Positions 1-8,688 are shown, numbered from the stretch's first letter. The stretch is DNA of 64,000 bases from Variovorax paradoxus B4 (GCF_000463015.1 NC_022247.1:5703501-5767500); one strand, 5' to 3'. Made by a program: numbers and translations. The notes: generated by a model from the sequence alone, not told the origin.

Positions 1-53
1 CCCCGCTGTGGCCTAATTGAGCCTCGAACATCACTTTTTTACCCGAGCTTTTC

Positions 54-224
54 ATGCCCAAGAAAATTCGTACCGAAGCCGACCGCGTTGCCACCCCGAA
101 GCCGACGCCCATGCCCGGCTACGCCCTGACCAAGTCCGGTGGCGGCCAGAAGGTCAGCCTGGAACGCGGCACCGCCACGCGCAGCAAGAAGAACCCCGGC
201 AAGCGCGCCAAGAAGGGCGGCTGA
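54..224 (+). CDS. Small basic hypothetical protein (56 aa)
   Basis: An ATG at 54 opens a 56-residue frame ending at a TGA at 222-224. It was read directly because it is too short for usual ORF cut-offs. The product is strongly basic, with Lys/Arg clusters at both ends (starts MPKKIR, ends KRAKKGG) and a Gly-rich centre (KSGGGQK). That composition suggests nucleic acid or ribosome contact, but I recognise no family. A strong Rho-independent terminator follows 33 bases after the stop, which supports a real transcription unit. Function unknown. Confidence 0.6.
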   Translation: MPKKIRTEADRVATPKPTPMPGYALTKSGGGQKVSLERGTATRSKKNPGKRAKKGG

Positions 225-257
225 TCCAGCCCCCGCAGGCTCGCAAGAGCCACGACG

Positions 258-279
258 AACGCGCCCTCGGGCGCGTTTT
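258..279 (+). terminator. Rho-independent terminator
   Basis: A perfect 7-bp GC stem (CGCGCCC at 260-266, GGGCGCG at 269-275) with a 2-base loop is followed by TTTT and preceded by AA. It lies between the small basic gene and the next gene on the same strand, so it probably ends the first transcript. Confidence 0.8.
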
Positions 280-310
280 GTCATTGGGACAGCCATCAAT
301 CCAATCCGCG

Positions 311-631
311 ATGTCCGACGACAACCAGATCTTCATTCCGCCCTCGTTCTTCGCGGTCTACAGCGATGCGCGCCAGCGCCTCTCGGAGCCGATCGGCGTG
401 GTGCGCGAACGCTACGAGATCTGCGAAGACCTCGCCAGCCACCTCGTGGGCCACGCGCAGATCCAGCACCACACCGAGGTGCCGATCGAGAGCGAGATCC
501 TGCGGCGCATCCATGCCGGGCTCGCCACGCCCGAGGCCGGCGTGTCGGCGGCCGAGGCCGGCTGGATCGTGCAGCGGCTGGCCGAGCTGCTGGGCTGGCC
601 CGGGCCCGAACCGGCGCCGGCCGAAGACTGA
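311..631 (+). CDS. Conserved small hypothetical protein (106 aa)
   Basis: The ATG at 311 starts MSDDNQIFIPPSFFAVY, a soluble, mostly helical, acidic protein without signal peptide or membrane segment. It looks like a short lineage-specific protein of the Comamonadaceae type. I know no assigned function. The frame keeps strong GC third positions throughout, and an upstream terminator separates it from the previous gene. An earlier in-frame start is possible but would run through that terminator hairpin, so 311 is preferred. Confidence 0.65.
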   Translation: MSDDNQIFIPPSFFAVYSDARQRLSEPIGVVRERYEICEDLASHLVGHAQIQHHTEVPIESEILRRIHAGLATPEAGVSAAEAGWIVQRLAELLGWPGPEPAPAED

Positions 632-649
632 GGCAACGCCCGCGATCCG

Positions 650-1582
650 CTAGGCGGCCGGGGCCGAGGCGGCGCGCTTCAGCAGGCTCAGGTAGCCGGG
701 CTGCACTTCCATGCGCGCGGTGGCGCCCCGGCGCAGCAGCAGGCGGTGCGCCTTCGGCAGGCGCCAGCAGGGCAGGCTGGTGAACATGTGGTGCTCGCAG
801 TGGTAGTTGACCCAGTAGGGCGCCACCAGCGCGCGCTCGCACCAGCCGGCGTGCGTGGTGCGCGCCTGGCGCAGCGGATCGGCCTCGTTCTGCGCCACCA
901 GCGCATGCTCGGCGATGTTGCGCACGCGGCTCACGAGCGGCAGCCAGGTGGCCATCGGCAGCAGCCACATCAGGAGCCACGCCCACCCGTACCCGGCCAG
1001 CGCGAAGGCCAGGAAGCCGAGCCCGTTGCCGACGAGGAAGCGCCTGTCTTTCGCCAGTTCCCGCCCCAATGCCTTCCAGGCCGATTCGCCGGGTGCGCGA
1101 TGGCGGATGCCCTCGGCAATGTGGCCGAAGCGCTGCTTGTAGAAGGTCTGGCCGCTCAGGTCGCGCACGACCTTGCGCCACATCGAATCGCGCGTGATCG
1201 GGAAGGGCGCGGACAGCACGAGGTCCGGGTCCCCGGTCTGCTGCACGAAGCGGTGGTGCTGCAGGTGATAGGGCCGGTAGTCGCGCAGCGTGGACGAGCA
1301 CAGCCAGTGGCCCACCCAGTCGTTGACCCTGCGGCTGCGGTGCAGGCCCGCATGCGCCGCATCGTGCATGAGGATGAAGAGCCCCAGCTGCCGCGCGCCG
1401 ACGATCGGCACCATGAGCGGCACGGTCCACGGCCAGACGATGCCCACGAGCATCGCGGCGCCGATGACGCCCCAGCAGTGCGCCACCAGCCACAGGCCCT
1501 TCCATGAAGAGCGGGTGGTGAGCGACTGCCACTCTTCGGTGGTGAAGAAGTCCTCGGGTTGGGCGCGGGGTGCGACGGCCAT
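650..1582 (-). CDS. Membrane fatty acid desaturase family protein
   Basis: A 310-residue integral membrane di-iron protein. The three histidine boxes of the family are present: HDAAH at 73-77, HLQHH at 106-110 and HCEHH at 261-265, with hydrophobic stretches around residues 30-75 and 185-215. The family introduces double bonds or hydroxyls into acyl chains or hydroxylates carotenoid-like substrates using O2. The exact substrate cannot be read from the sequence. It is transcribed in the same direction as the hydroxyproline operon but is separated by 72 bases and is functionally unrelated. Confidence 0.85.
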   Translation of the reverse strand: MAVAPRAQPEDFFTTEEWQSLTTRSSWKGLWLVAHCWGVIGAAMLVGIVWPWTVPLMVPIVGARQLGLFILMHDAAHAGLHRSRRVNDWVGHWLCSSTLRDYRPYHLQHHRFVQQTGDPDLVLSAPFPITRDSMWRKVVRDLSGQTFYKQRFGHIAEGIRHRAPGESAWKALGRELAKDRRFLVGNGLGFLAFALAGYGWAWLLMWLLPMATWLPLVSRVRNIAEHALVAQNEADPLRQARTTHAGWCERALVAPYWVNYHCEHHMFTSLPCWRLPKAHRLLLRRGATARMEVQPGYLSLLKRAASAPAA

Positions 1583-1654
1583 CGGGCCAGTATGCGCCGA
1601 AGGCCGCGCCGGATCACGCGTAGTTCCCCGGTGCAGCGGACGAGGCCCTTCGGC

Positions 1655-2356
1655 CTATTTGTCGATGATCTTGCGGGCGAAAAGCTCGAGGTAGTCCATC
1701 AGGCGGTTGGCGCCGGCAATCGCGGCCGCCTCGTCGCCGGTCGCGATGCCCTGCGCCAGCTCGAGGTGCGCATTCGCGCCTTCCACGATCTCGCCTTCAT
1801 GCTGGTACGCGTACCAGAAGCGCCGGCACTGAACGATGAGCGGGGTCACCGCCTTCACCGCCGAATCGTTGTGGCTCGCCTGGTGATTGACGAAGTCGAG
1901 CGCGCGGTCGGCCTGCATGTAGTCGTTCAGGTCGCCGCGGTGGGCGGCCTTCACCATCAGCTCGGCGCAGCGCACGATCTCCTTGCGCTGCAGCGCGGTG
2001 GCGCGGCGCGCCGAGCAGGCCGCAATCAGCCGTTCGAGCACGCGCCGGGTCTGGATCACGTCGAGGTGGTCGGCCAGGTCGATGGTCGACACCAGCAGGC
2101 CGCGGCGCGGCTGCTGCACGATGAGGCCGATGGACACCATCCGCATCAGCGCCTCGCGCACCGGGGTGCGGCCGAGGCCGGTGCGCTCGGCCAGGTCGGC
2201 TTCGACGATCTGGCTGCCGGGCTCCAGCTGCAGCGTGGACAGCAGCGTCTCGATCGCGTCGTAGGCGAGGTCGGCGGCCCGTCGCTTGGGCTGGGGGCGG
2301 GGCACGGTCTTCGGGGGGGGCATTGTTTTCTTCTGCTGCAGCTGCTTCGACGTCAT
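1655..2356 (-). CDS. GntR-family regulator (FadR/FCD type), likely hydroxyproline operon regulator
   Basis: 233 residues. After a basic, Pro-rich N-terminal tail comes a winged helix-turn-helix (about residues 25-95; GLGRTPVREAL is the typical recognition region), then an all-helical FCD ligand domain. Its ATG overlaps the stop of the upstream FAD oxidoreductase gene by four bases (ATGA), so it is the last gene of the hydroxyproline operon and is translationally coupled. FCD regulators usually respond to the substrate of their own operon. The 12-bp perfect palindrome in front of the operon at 8315-8326 is the obvious candidate site. Confidence 0.85.
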   Translation of the reverse strand: MTSKQLQQKKTMPPPKTVPRPQPKRRAADLAYDAIETLLSTLQLEPGSQIVEADLAERTGLGRTPVREALMRMVSIGLIVQQPRRGLLVSTIDLADHLDVIQTRRVLERLIAACSARRATALQRKEIVRCAELMVKAAHRGDLNDYMQADRALDFVNHQASHNDSAVKAVTPLIVQCRRFWYAYQHEGEIVEGANAHLELAQGIATGDEAAAIAGANRLMDYLELFARKIIDK

Positions 2357-3645
2357 TGTCGGTCCACATCGTCATGGCCCGCGAGGCCGGCCAGCGTGGC
2401 AATGCGCGCCGGCGAGAGCGGCGGACGCGGCGCGGGCGGCATCCATCCGAACAGGAACTGCGCCGCATCGCCGCAGACGCGGCCCTGGCAGGCACCCATG
2501 CCGCAGCGGCGATGGAGCTTGGCGTCGGTCCAGCCGCTGCAATCCACCAACGCGGAGAAGGGCACGTCTTCGCAGCGGCACACGAGGGTGTCGGGCCGTG
2601 GCATCCGGCGGATATCGGGGGACAGCGCGAAGCTGCGGTGCAGTTGCGCGGCAAAGGCGTCCCAGCGCGCGCGGCCGGCTTCGTGCTGCTTCGCGGCGTG
2701 CTTGTTGCCGATGGCTGCGTAGCCGGCGATGGTGCCCTGCGCGAGGGCGCGCTCGCTGCCGCCGAAGCCTGTGCATTCGCCGGCGGCGTGGATGTCGGGC
2801 AGGCTGGTGGCCTGGCGTGCATCGACGGCCAGCGCCTGTGCGCCGGCCTCCGTGGGCGTGAGGGCGCAGCCCAGCATCCGGCCAAGCTGCGTGTTGGGCA
2901 TGAGGCCGAAGCCGCAGGCGATGCGCTCGCAGGCGATCTCCTCCTCGCGGCCGCCCTGGAGAAGCCGAACCGAGTCGACCTGTGCGCCGCCCTGCGCCGA
3001 GACGATGCGCGACGAGGTGCGGTACTGCGGATCGGCCAGCGTCACCGCCTGCGCGGCCTTGCCCGGCCAGCGCAGCAGACTGGCGGCGAAGCCCGCGACC
3101 GCCGCGAACGAAGCCTGCTCGGCGACGCGCACGACCTTTGCGCCCGCCGCACGTGCGGTGGCCGCGGCGGCGAGCAGCAAAGGCCCGCTGCCCGCGATCA
3201 CGATGCGCTCGCCCTCCACCGGCAGCCCCGCCTTGATGAGCGCCTGCAATCCACCCGCGCCCGTGACGCCGGGCAGCGTCCAGCCCGGGAAGGGCAGCAG
3301 CAGCTCGCGCGCGCCGGTACAGAGGATCAGTTTGTTCCACCGCATGCGCCAGCCGCGTTCGGCATCTTCGAGCAGCAGTTCGTTGCGTGCAGGCGCCGCG
3401 ACGACGCGCGTGCCGCTGCACACGCGGACGTTGGCGTGGCGCTCGAGCGCATCGCGCCAGGTGCGCGCGGCCGCGGGCAGCGATGCGCCGGGGCCGTCGC
3501 GCCAGATCTGCCCGCCGGGCACGGGGTTGTCGTCGATCACGGCGATCGATGCGCCGCTCGGCCCTGCCGCCACGGCCGCGGCCATGCCGGCAGGGCCTGC
3601 GCCGACGATCAGCAGGTCGCAATGCTCCAGCGCCATGGCCGTCAT
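2353..3645 (-). CDS. FAD/NAD(P)-dependent oxidoreductase subunit of D-hydroxyproline dehydrogenase-like complex
   Basis: 430 residues. The N-terminal Rossmann motif VGAGPAG binds FAD and a second GxGxxG-like region near the middle (IVIAGSGPLLLA) suits NAD(P) or FAD. The C-terminus carries CRCED and later CGMGACQGRVC, the Cys pattern of a BFD-like [2Fe-2S] domain. This matches the larger HcnB/OoxA-like subunit of heteromeric opine, cyanide-forming glycine or D-hydroxyproline dehydrogenases. The start is set at 3645 because this ATG overlaps the ferredoxin-like gene's TGA (ATGA). It works with the two genes upstream. The longer frame to 3750 would overlap the ferredoxin gene by over 100 bases. 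Confidence 0.85.
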   Translation of the reverse strand: MTAMALEHCDLLIVGAGPAGMAAAVAAGPSGASIAVIDDNPVPGGQIWRDGPGASLPAAARTWRDALERHANVRVCSGTRVVAAPARNELLLEDAERGWRMRWNKLILCTGARELLLPFPGWTLPGVTGAGGLQALIKAGLPVEGERIVIAGSGPLLLAAAATARAAGAKVVRVAEQASFAAVAGFAASLLRWPGKAAQAVTLADPQYRTSSRIVSAQGGAQVDSVRLLQGGREEEIACERIACGFGLMPNTQLGRMLGCALTPTEAGAQALAVDARQATSLPDIHAAGECTGFGGSERALAQGTIAGYAAIGNKHAAKQHEAGRARWDAFAAQLHRSFALSPDIRRMPRPDTLVCRCEDVPFSALVDCSGWTDAKLHRRCGMGACQGRVCGDAAQFLFGWMPPAPRPPLSPARIATLAGLAGHDDVDRQ

Positions 3646-3893
3646 TCCGAGGTCTCCACGCGCAAGCCTTCGGTGCAGACCGCCTGGCAGGCGAGCCTGC
3701 GCCGGCCGTCGATCAGCACGCGGCATTCCTGGCACACGCCCATGCCGCAAAAAGGCGCGCGCGGCTGGCCCGTGACGGAGGTTCGCGCCACGCCCATGCC
3801 GCCGGCCAGGCGCAATGCGGCGGCGACCGAGCTGCCCGCCTTCACGCGGACGGGTTGCCCGTCGATCTGCAGCAACAGGGTCGGAACGCTCAT
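3642..3893 (-). CDS. Small (2Fe-2S)-binding subunit of D-hydroxyproline dehydrogenase-like complex
   Basis: 83 residues of ferredoxin-like fold with Cys49, Cys54, Cys57 and Cys69 in the CxxxxCxxC...C pattern (FCGMGVCQEC), as in HcnA-type subunits. It should relay electrons between the FAD subunits. The start at 3893 is chosen because a strong ribosome site (AAGGGGG) lies just upstream on the minus strand; a longer frame to 3947 would overlap the upstream dehydrogenase gene. Its stop overlaps the next gene's start. Confidence 0.85.
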   Translation of the reverse strand: MSVPTLLLQIDGQPVRVKAGSSVAAALRLAGGMGVARTSVTGQPRAPFCGMGVCQECRVLIDGRRRLACQAVCTEGLRVETSE

Positions 3894-3915
3894 GGGAGCC
3901 CCCTTGGCGCTGCGC

Positions 3916-5019
3916 TCATGCCGTCTCCGGCAAGCCGCGCGGCGCATAGGGCGCCGCGTCGAACCCAGGGGCGGCGCCGGTCATCAGCGCCGCGAGCAGG
4001 TGCGCGCTGCCCGGCGCGGTGGTCACGCCCAGGCCTTCGTGGCCGACGGCGAGCCAGAGCTTCTCGCGCCACGGATGCTTGCCCAGCAGCGGCAACCCGT
4101 CGGGCGTCGCGGCGCGCAGGCCGGTCCAGGAGCGGACCGCGTTGAGCTCCGCGAGCCCCGGCAGGTAGCCGATCGCGCGCTGCAGCATGCGCGCGAGCAT
4201 CGGCGCTTCGACGGCCGGATCGGTGGTGCCGAACTGGCGCGAGGAGCCGATCAGCAGTTGGCCCGTGGGCCGCGGCTGCACGTTGAAGGCGACCGAATCG
4301 CCGTCGCTGTGGTGTGCGCTCGTCACGTAGCCGAGTTCGACCAGCTGGTGATGCACCGTGCCCGGGTAGCGGTCGGTGATCAGCAGATGGCCCTTCTTGG
4401 GGCGAATCGGGAGTTCGGGGCACAGCGTCGTCGCCTCGATGCCGTTGGCCAGCACGACCTGCGGCGCGCTGCGGCGGCTGCCGTCGGCGAGCTGCAGCGT
4501 GCCGTCGTCTTCGATGGCATCGACCTTCGCGTGCTCGACGCAGATCGAGGCGCCGCCCTGCGCGAGCAGCCAGCGCGCCGCATTCGGCGCATAGAGGATG
4601 CCGTCGCCGGGCACTTCGAGCGCGCCTGCGAGGCCCTTGCGCAAGGCGGGCTCGGCGCGCGCAAGCGCGGGCGCATCGAGCAGGCGGCTGTCGACGCCGT
4701 GTGCATGCAGCCGCTGCTGCTTGCGCTCGGCCTCGGCCATTTCGTCTTCGTTCGCGGCGATCCAGAGCGTGCCGCAGGCGCTGTACGCGCAGTCCTCGCC
4801 CATGCGCGGCGCCAGGGCGCGCCATTGCGCGATCGAATGCCGGCTCAACGCAAGTTCGGCCGGGTTGTCGTCCATCACCACCAGGTGGCCCATGCCCGCG
4901 CCGGTGGCGCCGCCGATGTGCGCATCGAGCACCAGCACGCGGCGGCCGGCCTGCGCCAGCGCATGCGCGCAGGCGGCACCGACGATGCCGGCACCTATGA
5001 CGATGACTTCGGCGTGCAC
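3916..5019 (-). CDS. DadA-family FAD-dependent D-amino acid (D-hydroxyproline) dehydrogenase subunit
   Basis: 367 residues with an N-terminal FAD dinucleotide motif (VIGAGIVGAACAH) and a DAO-type fold. In Pseudomonas and Rhizobiales, D-hydroxyproline (made by the epimerase) is oxidised to pyrroline-4-hydroxy-2-carboxylate by either a single DadA-like enzyme or a three-subunit complex. Here all three parts sit together. The start codon is GTG at 5019; no ATG precedes the nucleotide-binding motif. Upstream lies a 90-base repeat that separates it from the epimerase gene but is unlikely to end the operon completely. Confidence 0.85.
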   Translation of the reverse strand: MHAEVIVIGAGIVGAACAHALAQAGRRVLVLDAHIGGATGAGMGHLVVMDDNPAELALSRHSIAQWRALAPRMGEDCAYSACGTLWIAANEDEMAEAERKQQRLHAHGVDSRLLDAPALARAEPALRKGLAGALEVPGDGILYAPNAARWLLAQGGASICVEHAKVDAIEDDGTLQLADGSRRSAPQVVLANGIEATTLCPELPIRPKKGHLLITDRYPGTVHHQLVELGYVTSAHHSDGDSVAFNVQPRPTGQLLIGSSRQFGTTDPAVEAPMLARMLQRAIGYLPGLAELNAVRSWTGLRAATPDGLPLLGKHPWREKLWLAVGHEGLGVTTAPGSAHLLAALMTGAAPGFDAAPYAPRGLPETA

Positions 5020-5038
5020 GGCCTATTGCACTTCGCGG

Positions 5039-5130
5039 AACACCGCGGAACCGGCTTTGCCGGGCCGCTGGTGTTGCCCCCGGCAGGGGGTGGGCGGAGC
5101 GACACGAAGTGCGCGAAGACTGGGGGCGAG
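5039..5130 (-). repeat. 3'-associated dispersed repeat, copy 1
   Basis: Read on the minus strand, the element starts two bases after the epimerase stop codon and runs CCCCC..., ACTTCGTGT, a C5/G5 hairpin, then GGCCCGGC and AAGCCGGTTCCGCGG. Its right-hand 43 bases match copy 3 (61553-61595) at 40 positions by eye. Copy 2 lies at 56569-56654. All three have the same orientation relative to the gene that ends next to them. Confidence 0.8.
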
Positions 5131-5132
5131 CT

Positions 5133-6068
5133 TCATATCCGGATTCCCCACCCGAAAGGATCGTTGTCGTCGATCAGGAGCGTGGCTTCGGCACTGATGT
5201 GCGCGCGGCCGCGCAGCGTCGGAATGACCTTGCCGTCTTCCAGCGTGTAGCTGGCCTCGAAGCGGCTGCCGATCACGCTGGCCTGCGTCCACACTTCGCC
5301 CGGCGCGAGCTTGCCGTCGGCCGCGAGGCAGGCGATCTTCGCGCTGGTGCCGGTGCCGCACGGCGAGCGGTCGTAGGCATTGCCGGGACACAGCACGAAG
5401 TTGCGGCTGTCGGCGCCTTCGCTGTCATCGGCAAAGAGTTCGATGTGGTCGATCTCCGCACCGTCGGCGCCCGTGATGCCTTGCGCCGCCAGCGCCTTTC
5501 GCAATGCCGCGGTGTAGCCGGTCAGCGCGGCGAGGTTGTCGCTCGCCACGCGCTGGCCGTGGTCGCTCACGAGGAAGAACCAGTTGCCGCCCCAGGCCAC
5601 GTCGCCGTGCACGGTGCCATGGCCGGGCAGCTCTACCGCCACCTGGTGCAGATGCCGGTAGGCCGGCACGTTGCGCACGCTGACCGCGCCATCGGCATGC
5701 AGCGTGGCCGTGACCGTGCCCACGGGCGTTTCGATGCGGTGCTCGCCGGCGCCGATGCGCCCCATGTGCGCGAGGCTCGCGACCAGGCCGATGGTGCCGT
5801 GGCCGCACATGCCGATGTAGCCGGCGTTGTTGAAGAAGACCACGCCGGCCGCGGCATCGGGCGACACCGGCTCGCACAGCAGCGCGCCGACCACCACGTC
5901 GCTGCCGCGTGGCTCGAGCACTGTCGCCGCGCGCCATTTGTCATGCCGCTCGGCCAGCAGCGCGCGGCGCTCGGCCATGGGGCCGCCGCCCAGATCGGGA
6001 AACCCATCGACGACCAGGCGCGTGGGCTCGCCGCCCGTGTGCGAGTCGATGATCTGGATGCGTTGCAT
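5133..6068 (-). CDS. 4-hydroxyproline 2-epimerase (proline racemase family)
   Basis: 311 residues. It converts trans-4-hydroxy-L-proline to cis-4-hydroxy-D-proline in the cytoplasm, the first step of hydroxyproline use. Both catalytic cysteines are visible: Cys88 in MCGHGTIG and Cys237 in [10 protein letters not shown]. Having two Cys separates epimerases and racemases from the dehydratases, which carry Thr at the first position. The ATG at 6068 gives the family N-terminus [15 protein letters not shown]. The dehydrogenase and deaminase neighbours fit the hydroxyproline assignment over proline racemase. Confidence 0.92.
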   Translation of the reverse strand: MQRIQIIDSHTGGEPTRLVVDGFPDLGGGPMAERRALLAERHDKWRAATVLEPRGSDVVVGALLCEPVSPDAAAGVVFFNNAGYIGMCGHGTIGLVASLAHMGRIGAGEHRIETPVGTVTATLHADGAVSVRNVPAYRHLHQVAVELPGHGTVHGDVAWGGNWFFLVSDHGQRVASDNLAALTGYTAALRKALAAQGITGADGAEIDHIELFADDSEGADSRNFVLCPGNAYDRSPCGTGTSAKIACLAADGKLAPGEVWTQASVIGSRFEASYTLEDGKVIPTLRGRAHISAEATLLIDDNDPFGWGIRI

Positions 6069-6104
6069 GTCTTCGGTCTCAGTAGTTCGCCATCGGGCAG
6101 GCCC

Positions 6105-6129
6105 GACCCCGGGGCATGAAACTGGGGTC
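6105..6129. repeat. Small intergenic inverted repeat
   Basis: GACCCC (6105-6110) and GGGGTC (6124-6129) form a hairpin in the 95-base gap between the receptor gene and the epimerase gene. The sequence TGGGGTCACAGTCAAATT just after it resembles intergenic repeat debris I have seen in proteobacteria. Single copy here. Confidence 0.4.
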
Positions 6130-6163
6130 ACAGTCAAATTCAGCGGTCGATGGCATGAGTTTC

Positions 6164-7303
6164 TTAGTAGCTGGCCAGCGGAACGGGGGCGGCGTTCTTG
6201 AACGTGAAGACAGTGATGGGCGCCTGCTTCATGTTGCCCTTGTCGTCGTAGCTGTAGGTTGCGGCCACGCCCTTGTAGGTGGTCTTGTAGAGCTCGGCGC
6301 CCACCTTGTCGGGATCGATGGAGTTGGCCTTCTGCATCGACTCGCCGATGAACAGCACCTGGTCGTAGTACGAGGCGGCATAGGCATCCGCGTCGGCGTT
6401 GAAGCGCTTCTTGAACTTGGCCTTGAAGGCCGGGCCGCTCTGCGCCTTCTCGAGGATGGAGCCGCCCTGCGCGCAGAACACCAGGTCGTTGACCGCATCG
6501 CCGCCGAGCTTGCCGGTGGCCGGGCTGCAGACGGTGTCGCCGCCCAGCAGCTTGCCGGGCACGGCGAGCTGCTTCATCTGGCGCGCCATGGGTGCGGCCT
6601 GCGGCGCATAGCCGCCGAAGAAGATGGCTTCGGGCGCCTTGGCCTTCATGTTGGTGAGGATGGCGGTGAAGTCCACGGCCTTGTCGGTGGTGAACTCCTG
6701 GCCGACGATGGTGAGGCCCTGCTTCTTCGCTTCCTTGGTGAACTCTTCCGCCAGGCCCTGGCCGAAGGCGGTGCGATCGTCGATCACGCCCACCTTGGTG
6801 ACCTTGAGCACCTTGGCCGCATACACCGCCATGCTGGAGCCGATCTGGTTGTCGCTCGCGATGATGCGGTAGAGGTTCTTGTAGCCGCCTTGCGTCACCT
6901 TCGGGTTCGTGCCCACGGTGGAGACCATGGTGCCGCCATCGGCATAGATGCGCGACGCCGGAATGGCCACGCCCGAGCAGTACGGGCCCATGACGTACTT
7001 GATGCCGTCGTCCACGAACTTCTGCGCCACGCTGACACCGGACTTGGCGTCGCACTGGTCGTCTTCGGACACCAGCTCGAACTTCAGCGTCTTGCCGCCA
7101 ACCGCGATCTTCTTCGCGTTGAGTTCCTCGATGGCCAAGCGCACGCCGTTCTCGTTGTCCTTGCCCGCGAAGGCATTGGGGCCCGAGAGCGGCCCGCTGT
7201 GGCCGATCTTGACGACCTGCTCCTGCTGCGCATGCGCATGGCCTGCAATGGCGATGGCCACCACGAGGCCGAGAAACGGAATCATGTGTGCTTTGGACTT
7301 CAT
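6164..7303 (-). CDS. Branched-chain-type ABC transporter substrate-binding protein (hydroxyproline receptor candidate)
   Basis: 379 residues of the LivK/Peripla_BP_6 type with a clear Sec signal peptide ([10 protein letters not shown]..., cleavage near HAHAQQ at about residue 26). The mature part has the usual [19 protein letters not shown] opening. It lies inside the hydroxyproline operon, between the deaminase and epimerase genes, so it probably captures hydroxyproline in the periplasm. No LIV-type permease or ATPase is found nearby, so it must use transporter parts encoded elsewhere. Specificity is inferred from context. Confidence 0.85.
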   Translation of the reverse strand: MKSKAHMIPFLGLVVAIAIAGHAHAQQEQVVKIGHSGPLSGPNAFAGKDNENGVRLAIEELNAKKIAVGGKTLKFELVSEDDQCDAKSGVSVAQKFVDDGIKYVMGPYCSGVAIPASRIYADGGTMVSTVGTNPKVTQGGYKNLYRIIASDNQIGSSMAVYAAKVLKVTKVGVIDDRTAFGQGLAEEFTKEAKKQGLTIVGQEFTTDKAVDFTAILTNMKAKAPEAIFFGGYAPQAAPMARQMKQLAVPGKLLGGDTVCSPATGKLGGDAVNDLVFCAQGGSILEKAQSGPAFKAKFKKRFNADADAYAASYYDQVLFIGESMQKANSIDPDKVGAELYKTTYKGVAATYSYDDKGNMKQAPITVFTFKNAAPVPLASY

Positions 7304-7345
7304 GCTTGTTCCCAGGTAAGGACGATGAAAGAAAAAGAGAGAGCG

Positions 7346-8263
7346 TTATTGCATGACCGACTGGTACTGCGCCGGCCGCGTGGCCAGCGCCTGCTTCACG
7401 ATGGCCTCGATGGCCGCGCGCTCCTGGCCGATGAGCGGCAGCCGCGGGCGGCGCATGTGCTCGCTGCCCACGCCCACCAGCACGTCGATCAGCTTCAGGT
7501 TCTGCACCAGCTTGGTCGACACGTCCAGGTGCAGCATCGGCGTCATCCACTGGTACAGCTTCAGCGCCTCGGCGAACCGGCCCGCCTTCATCAGGTCGTA
7601 CAGCGCCACCGTCTCGCGCGGGAATGCGCAGCCCACCCCGGCCAGCAGGCCGTCGCAGCCCAGCGCCAGCCCTTCATAGGCCAGGTCGTCCACCCCCAGG
7701 AACAGCTGGTAGCGATCGCCCACCGTGTTGCGCAGGTCCGTGATGCGGCGGATGTCGTCCGAGCTCTCCTTGATGGCCGCGATCCATTCGCAGTCCGCCA
7801 GCTCCAGCATGTGCTGGGGCTTGAGGTCCACCCGGTAGGCCACCGGGTTGTTGTAGACCATGATGGGCTTTTGCGCCGCATGGGCGATGGTGCGCACATT
7901 GAGCATGGCTTCGCGCGCATCGGCCACGTAGATCACCGAGGGCATCACCATGAAGCCGGCGACGCCGAGCTTGTTGGCCCCGTCCACGTACCGCAGCGCC
8001 TCGCGCGTGCTGGTTTCCGACACATTGGCCAGCACGGGGATGCGGCCGTCGGCCGCTTCCAGGGCGATCTTGGCCACCTGGAGCTTCTCCTCGAGCGTGA
8101 GCGTGCTGGCCTCGCCCAGCGAGCCGCAGGTGACGAGGCCGTGGATGCCGTTGCGGATCTGGAAGTCGATGTGCCGCGCGGTGCCTTCGGCATCGATGCT
8201 TTCGTCGGCGTGGAACTTGGTGGTGATGGCGGGGAAGATGCCTTGCCAGCGGGGTTGGGTCAC
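7346..8263 (-). CDS. DHDPS/NAL-family lyase, likely pyrroline-4-hydroxy-2-carboxylate deaminase
   Basis: 305 residues of the class I aldolase TIM barrel. The Schiff-base lysine is Lys165 (AAIKESSDD) and the tyrosine is Tyr137 (MVYNNP). The phosphate/carboxylate loop reads [10 protein letters not shown] instead of the GGTTGE of dihydrodipicolinate synthase, typical of other family members. In hydroxyproline operons such a protein deaminates 1-pyrroline-4-hydroxy-2-carboxylate to 2-oxoglutarate semialdehyde. The start codon is GTG at 8263 with an AGGAG ribosome site upstream. It is the first gene of the operon. The next enzyme, 2-oxoglutarate semialdehyde dehydrogenase, is not in the window. 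Confidence 0.85.
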   Translation of the reverse strand: MTQPRWQGIFPAITTKFHADESIDAEGTARHIDFQIRNGIHGLVTCGSLGEASTLTLEEKLQVAKIALEAADGRIPVLANVSETSTREALRYVDGANKLGVAGFMVMPSVIYVADAREAMLNVRTIAHAAQKPIMVYNNPVAYRVDLKPQHMLELADCEWIAAIKESSDDIRRITDLRNTVGDRYQLFLGVDDLAYEGLALGCDGLLAGVGCAFPRETVALYDLMKAGRFAEALKLYQWMTPMLHLDVSTKLVQNLKLIDVLVGVGSEHMRRPRLPLIGQERAAIEAIVKQALATRPAQYQSVMQ

Positions 8264-8301
8264 GTGAGCGCTCCTGGATGTGCGGTGGGGAAGGGTCCTA
8301 C

Positions 8302-8329
8302 TTTAAATATATTAACGATATATCGTCAA
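8302..8329 (-). promoter_or_regulatory. Candidate promoter and operator of the hydroxyproline operon
   Basis: An AT-rich island in otherwise GC-rich DNA. The perfect 12-bp palindrome ACGATATATCGT lies at 8315-8326, extended to 18 bp with one mismatched pair (8313-8330). On the minus strand, TTGACG (8329-8324) is a good -35 and TTTAAA (8307-8302) a possible -10 with a 16-base spacer. The palindrome overlaps the -35, a layout expected for repression by the GntR protein encoded at the end of the operon. Confidence 0.65.
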
Positions 8330-8442
8330 GATATGCATCGGGTGCTCGCTCTTCCGGGGTCGGGCTCTTATGTGATATCTGCGCGGGTCAGGTGTCTGCC
8401 GTTCGGGGCGCGATCACGCCGACGGGTTACGCGGCGAAGCGA

Positions 8443-8615
8443 ATGTCCCCCGGCCCGCGGCCTCCTCCTTGATTTCGCTGCGCAAGGCACCCCATCGACG
8501 TGATCGTTATGCGCAGCGGTCGTTGATCAGCGGTTCACCGGCAGCGTGCCCTCGTGCACAGGGCATCGGGTGCTCCCCGCAGCGAAATCAAGGAGGAGCC
8601 GAAGGCGGGGGACAC
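8443..8615. repeat. Long imperfect inverted repeat in a 425-base non-coding gap
   Basis: The gap 8264-8688 holds no gene. The left arm (about 8443-8494) and right arm (about 8563-8615) are inverted copies: both contain GTCCCCCG, CTCCTCCTTGATTTCGCTGC and a cACCC-GAT-like end when read in the same sense. The roughly 70-base spacer ends in a small palindrome (TGCCCT...AGGGCA, 8547-8565). It resembles a two-armed intergenic REP-like element and may also separate the Bug-receptor transcript from the hydroxyproline promoter. Confidence 0.75.
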
Positions 8616-8688
8616 TCGCCCAGGGGAGTACCCGGTGGCCTGTGCATGCGCCCCCCCGAACGACAGCGCCAAGAACAACAGCACAAGA

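Noticed and set aside
1646..1662. Small hairpin AGGCC-CTTC-GGCCT at the GntR stop
   Set aside because: No T-tract on either strand and it overlaps coding sequence, so it was not called a terminator.
2323..5250. A 975-codon plus-strand open frame
   Set aside because: Antisense to three clear dehydrogenase subunits; low-complexity composition typical of GC-rich reverse frames.
5133..7550. An 805-codon frame ending in the epimerase
   Set aside because: Only the last 311 residues, from the ATG at 6068, match the family. The rest is a shadow of the receptor gene.
6116..8503. A 795-codon plus-strand open frame
   Set aside because: Opposite the receptor and deaminase genes and has no recognisable domain.
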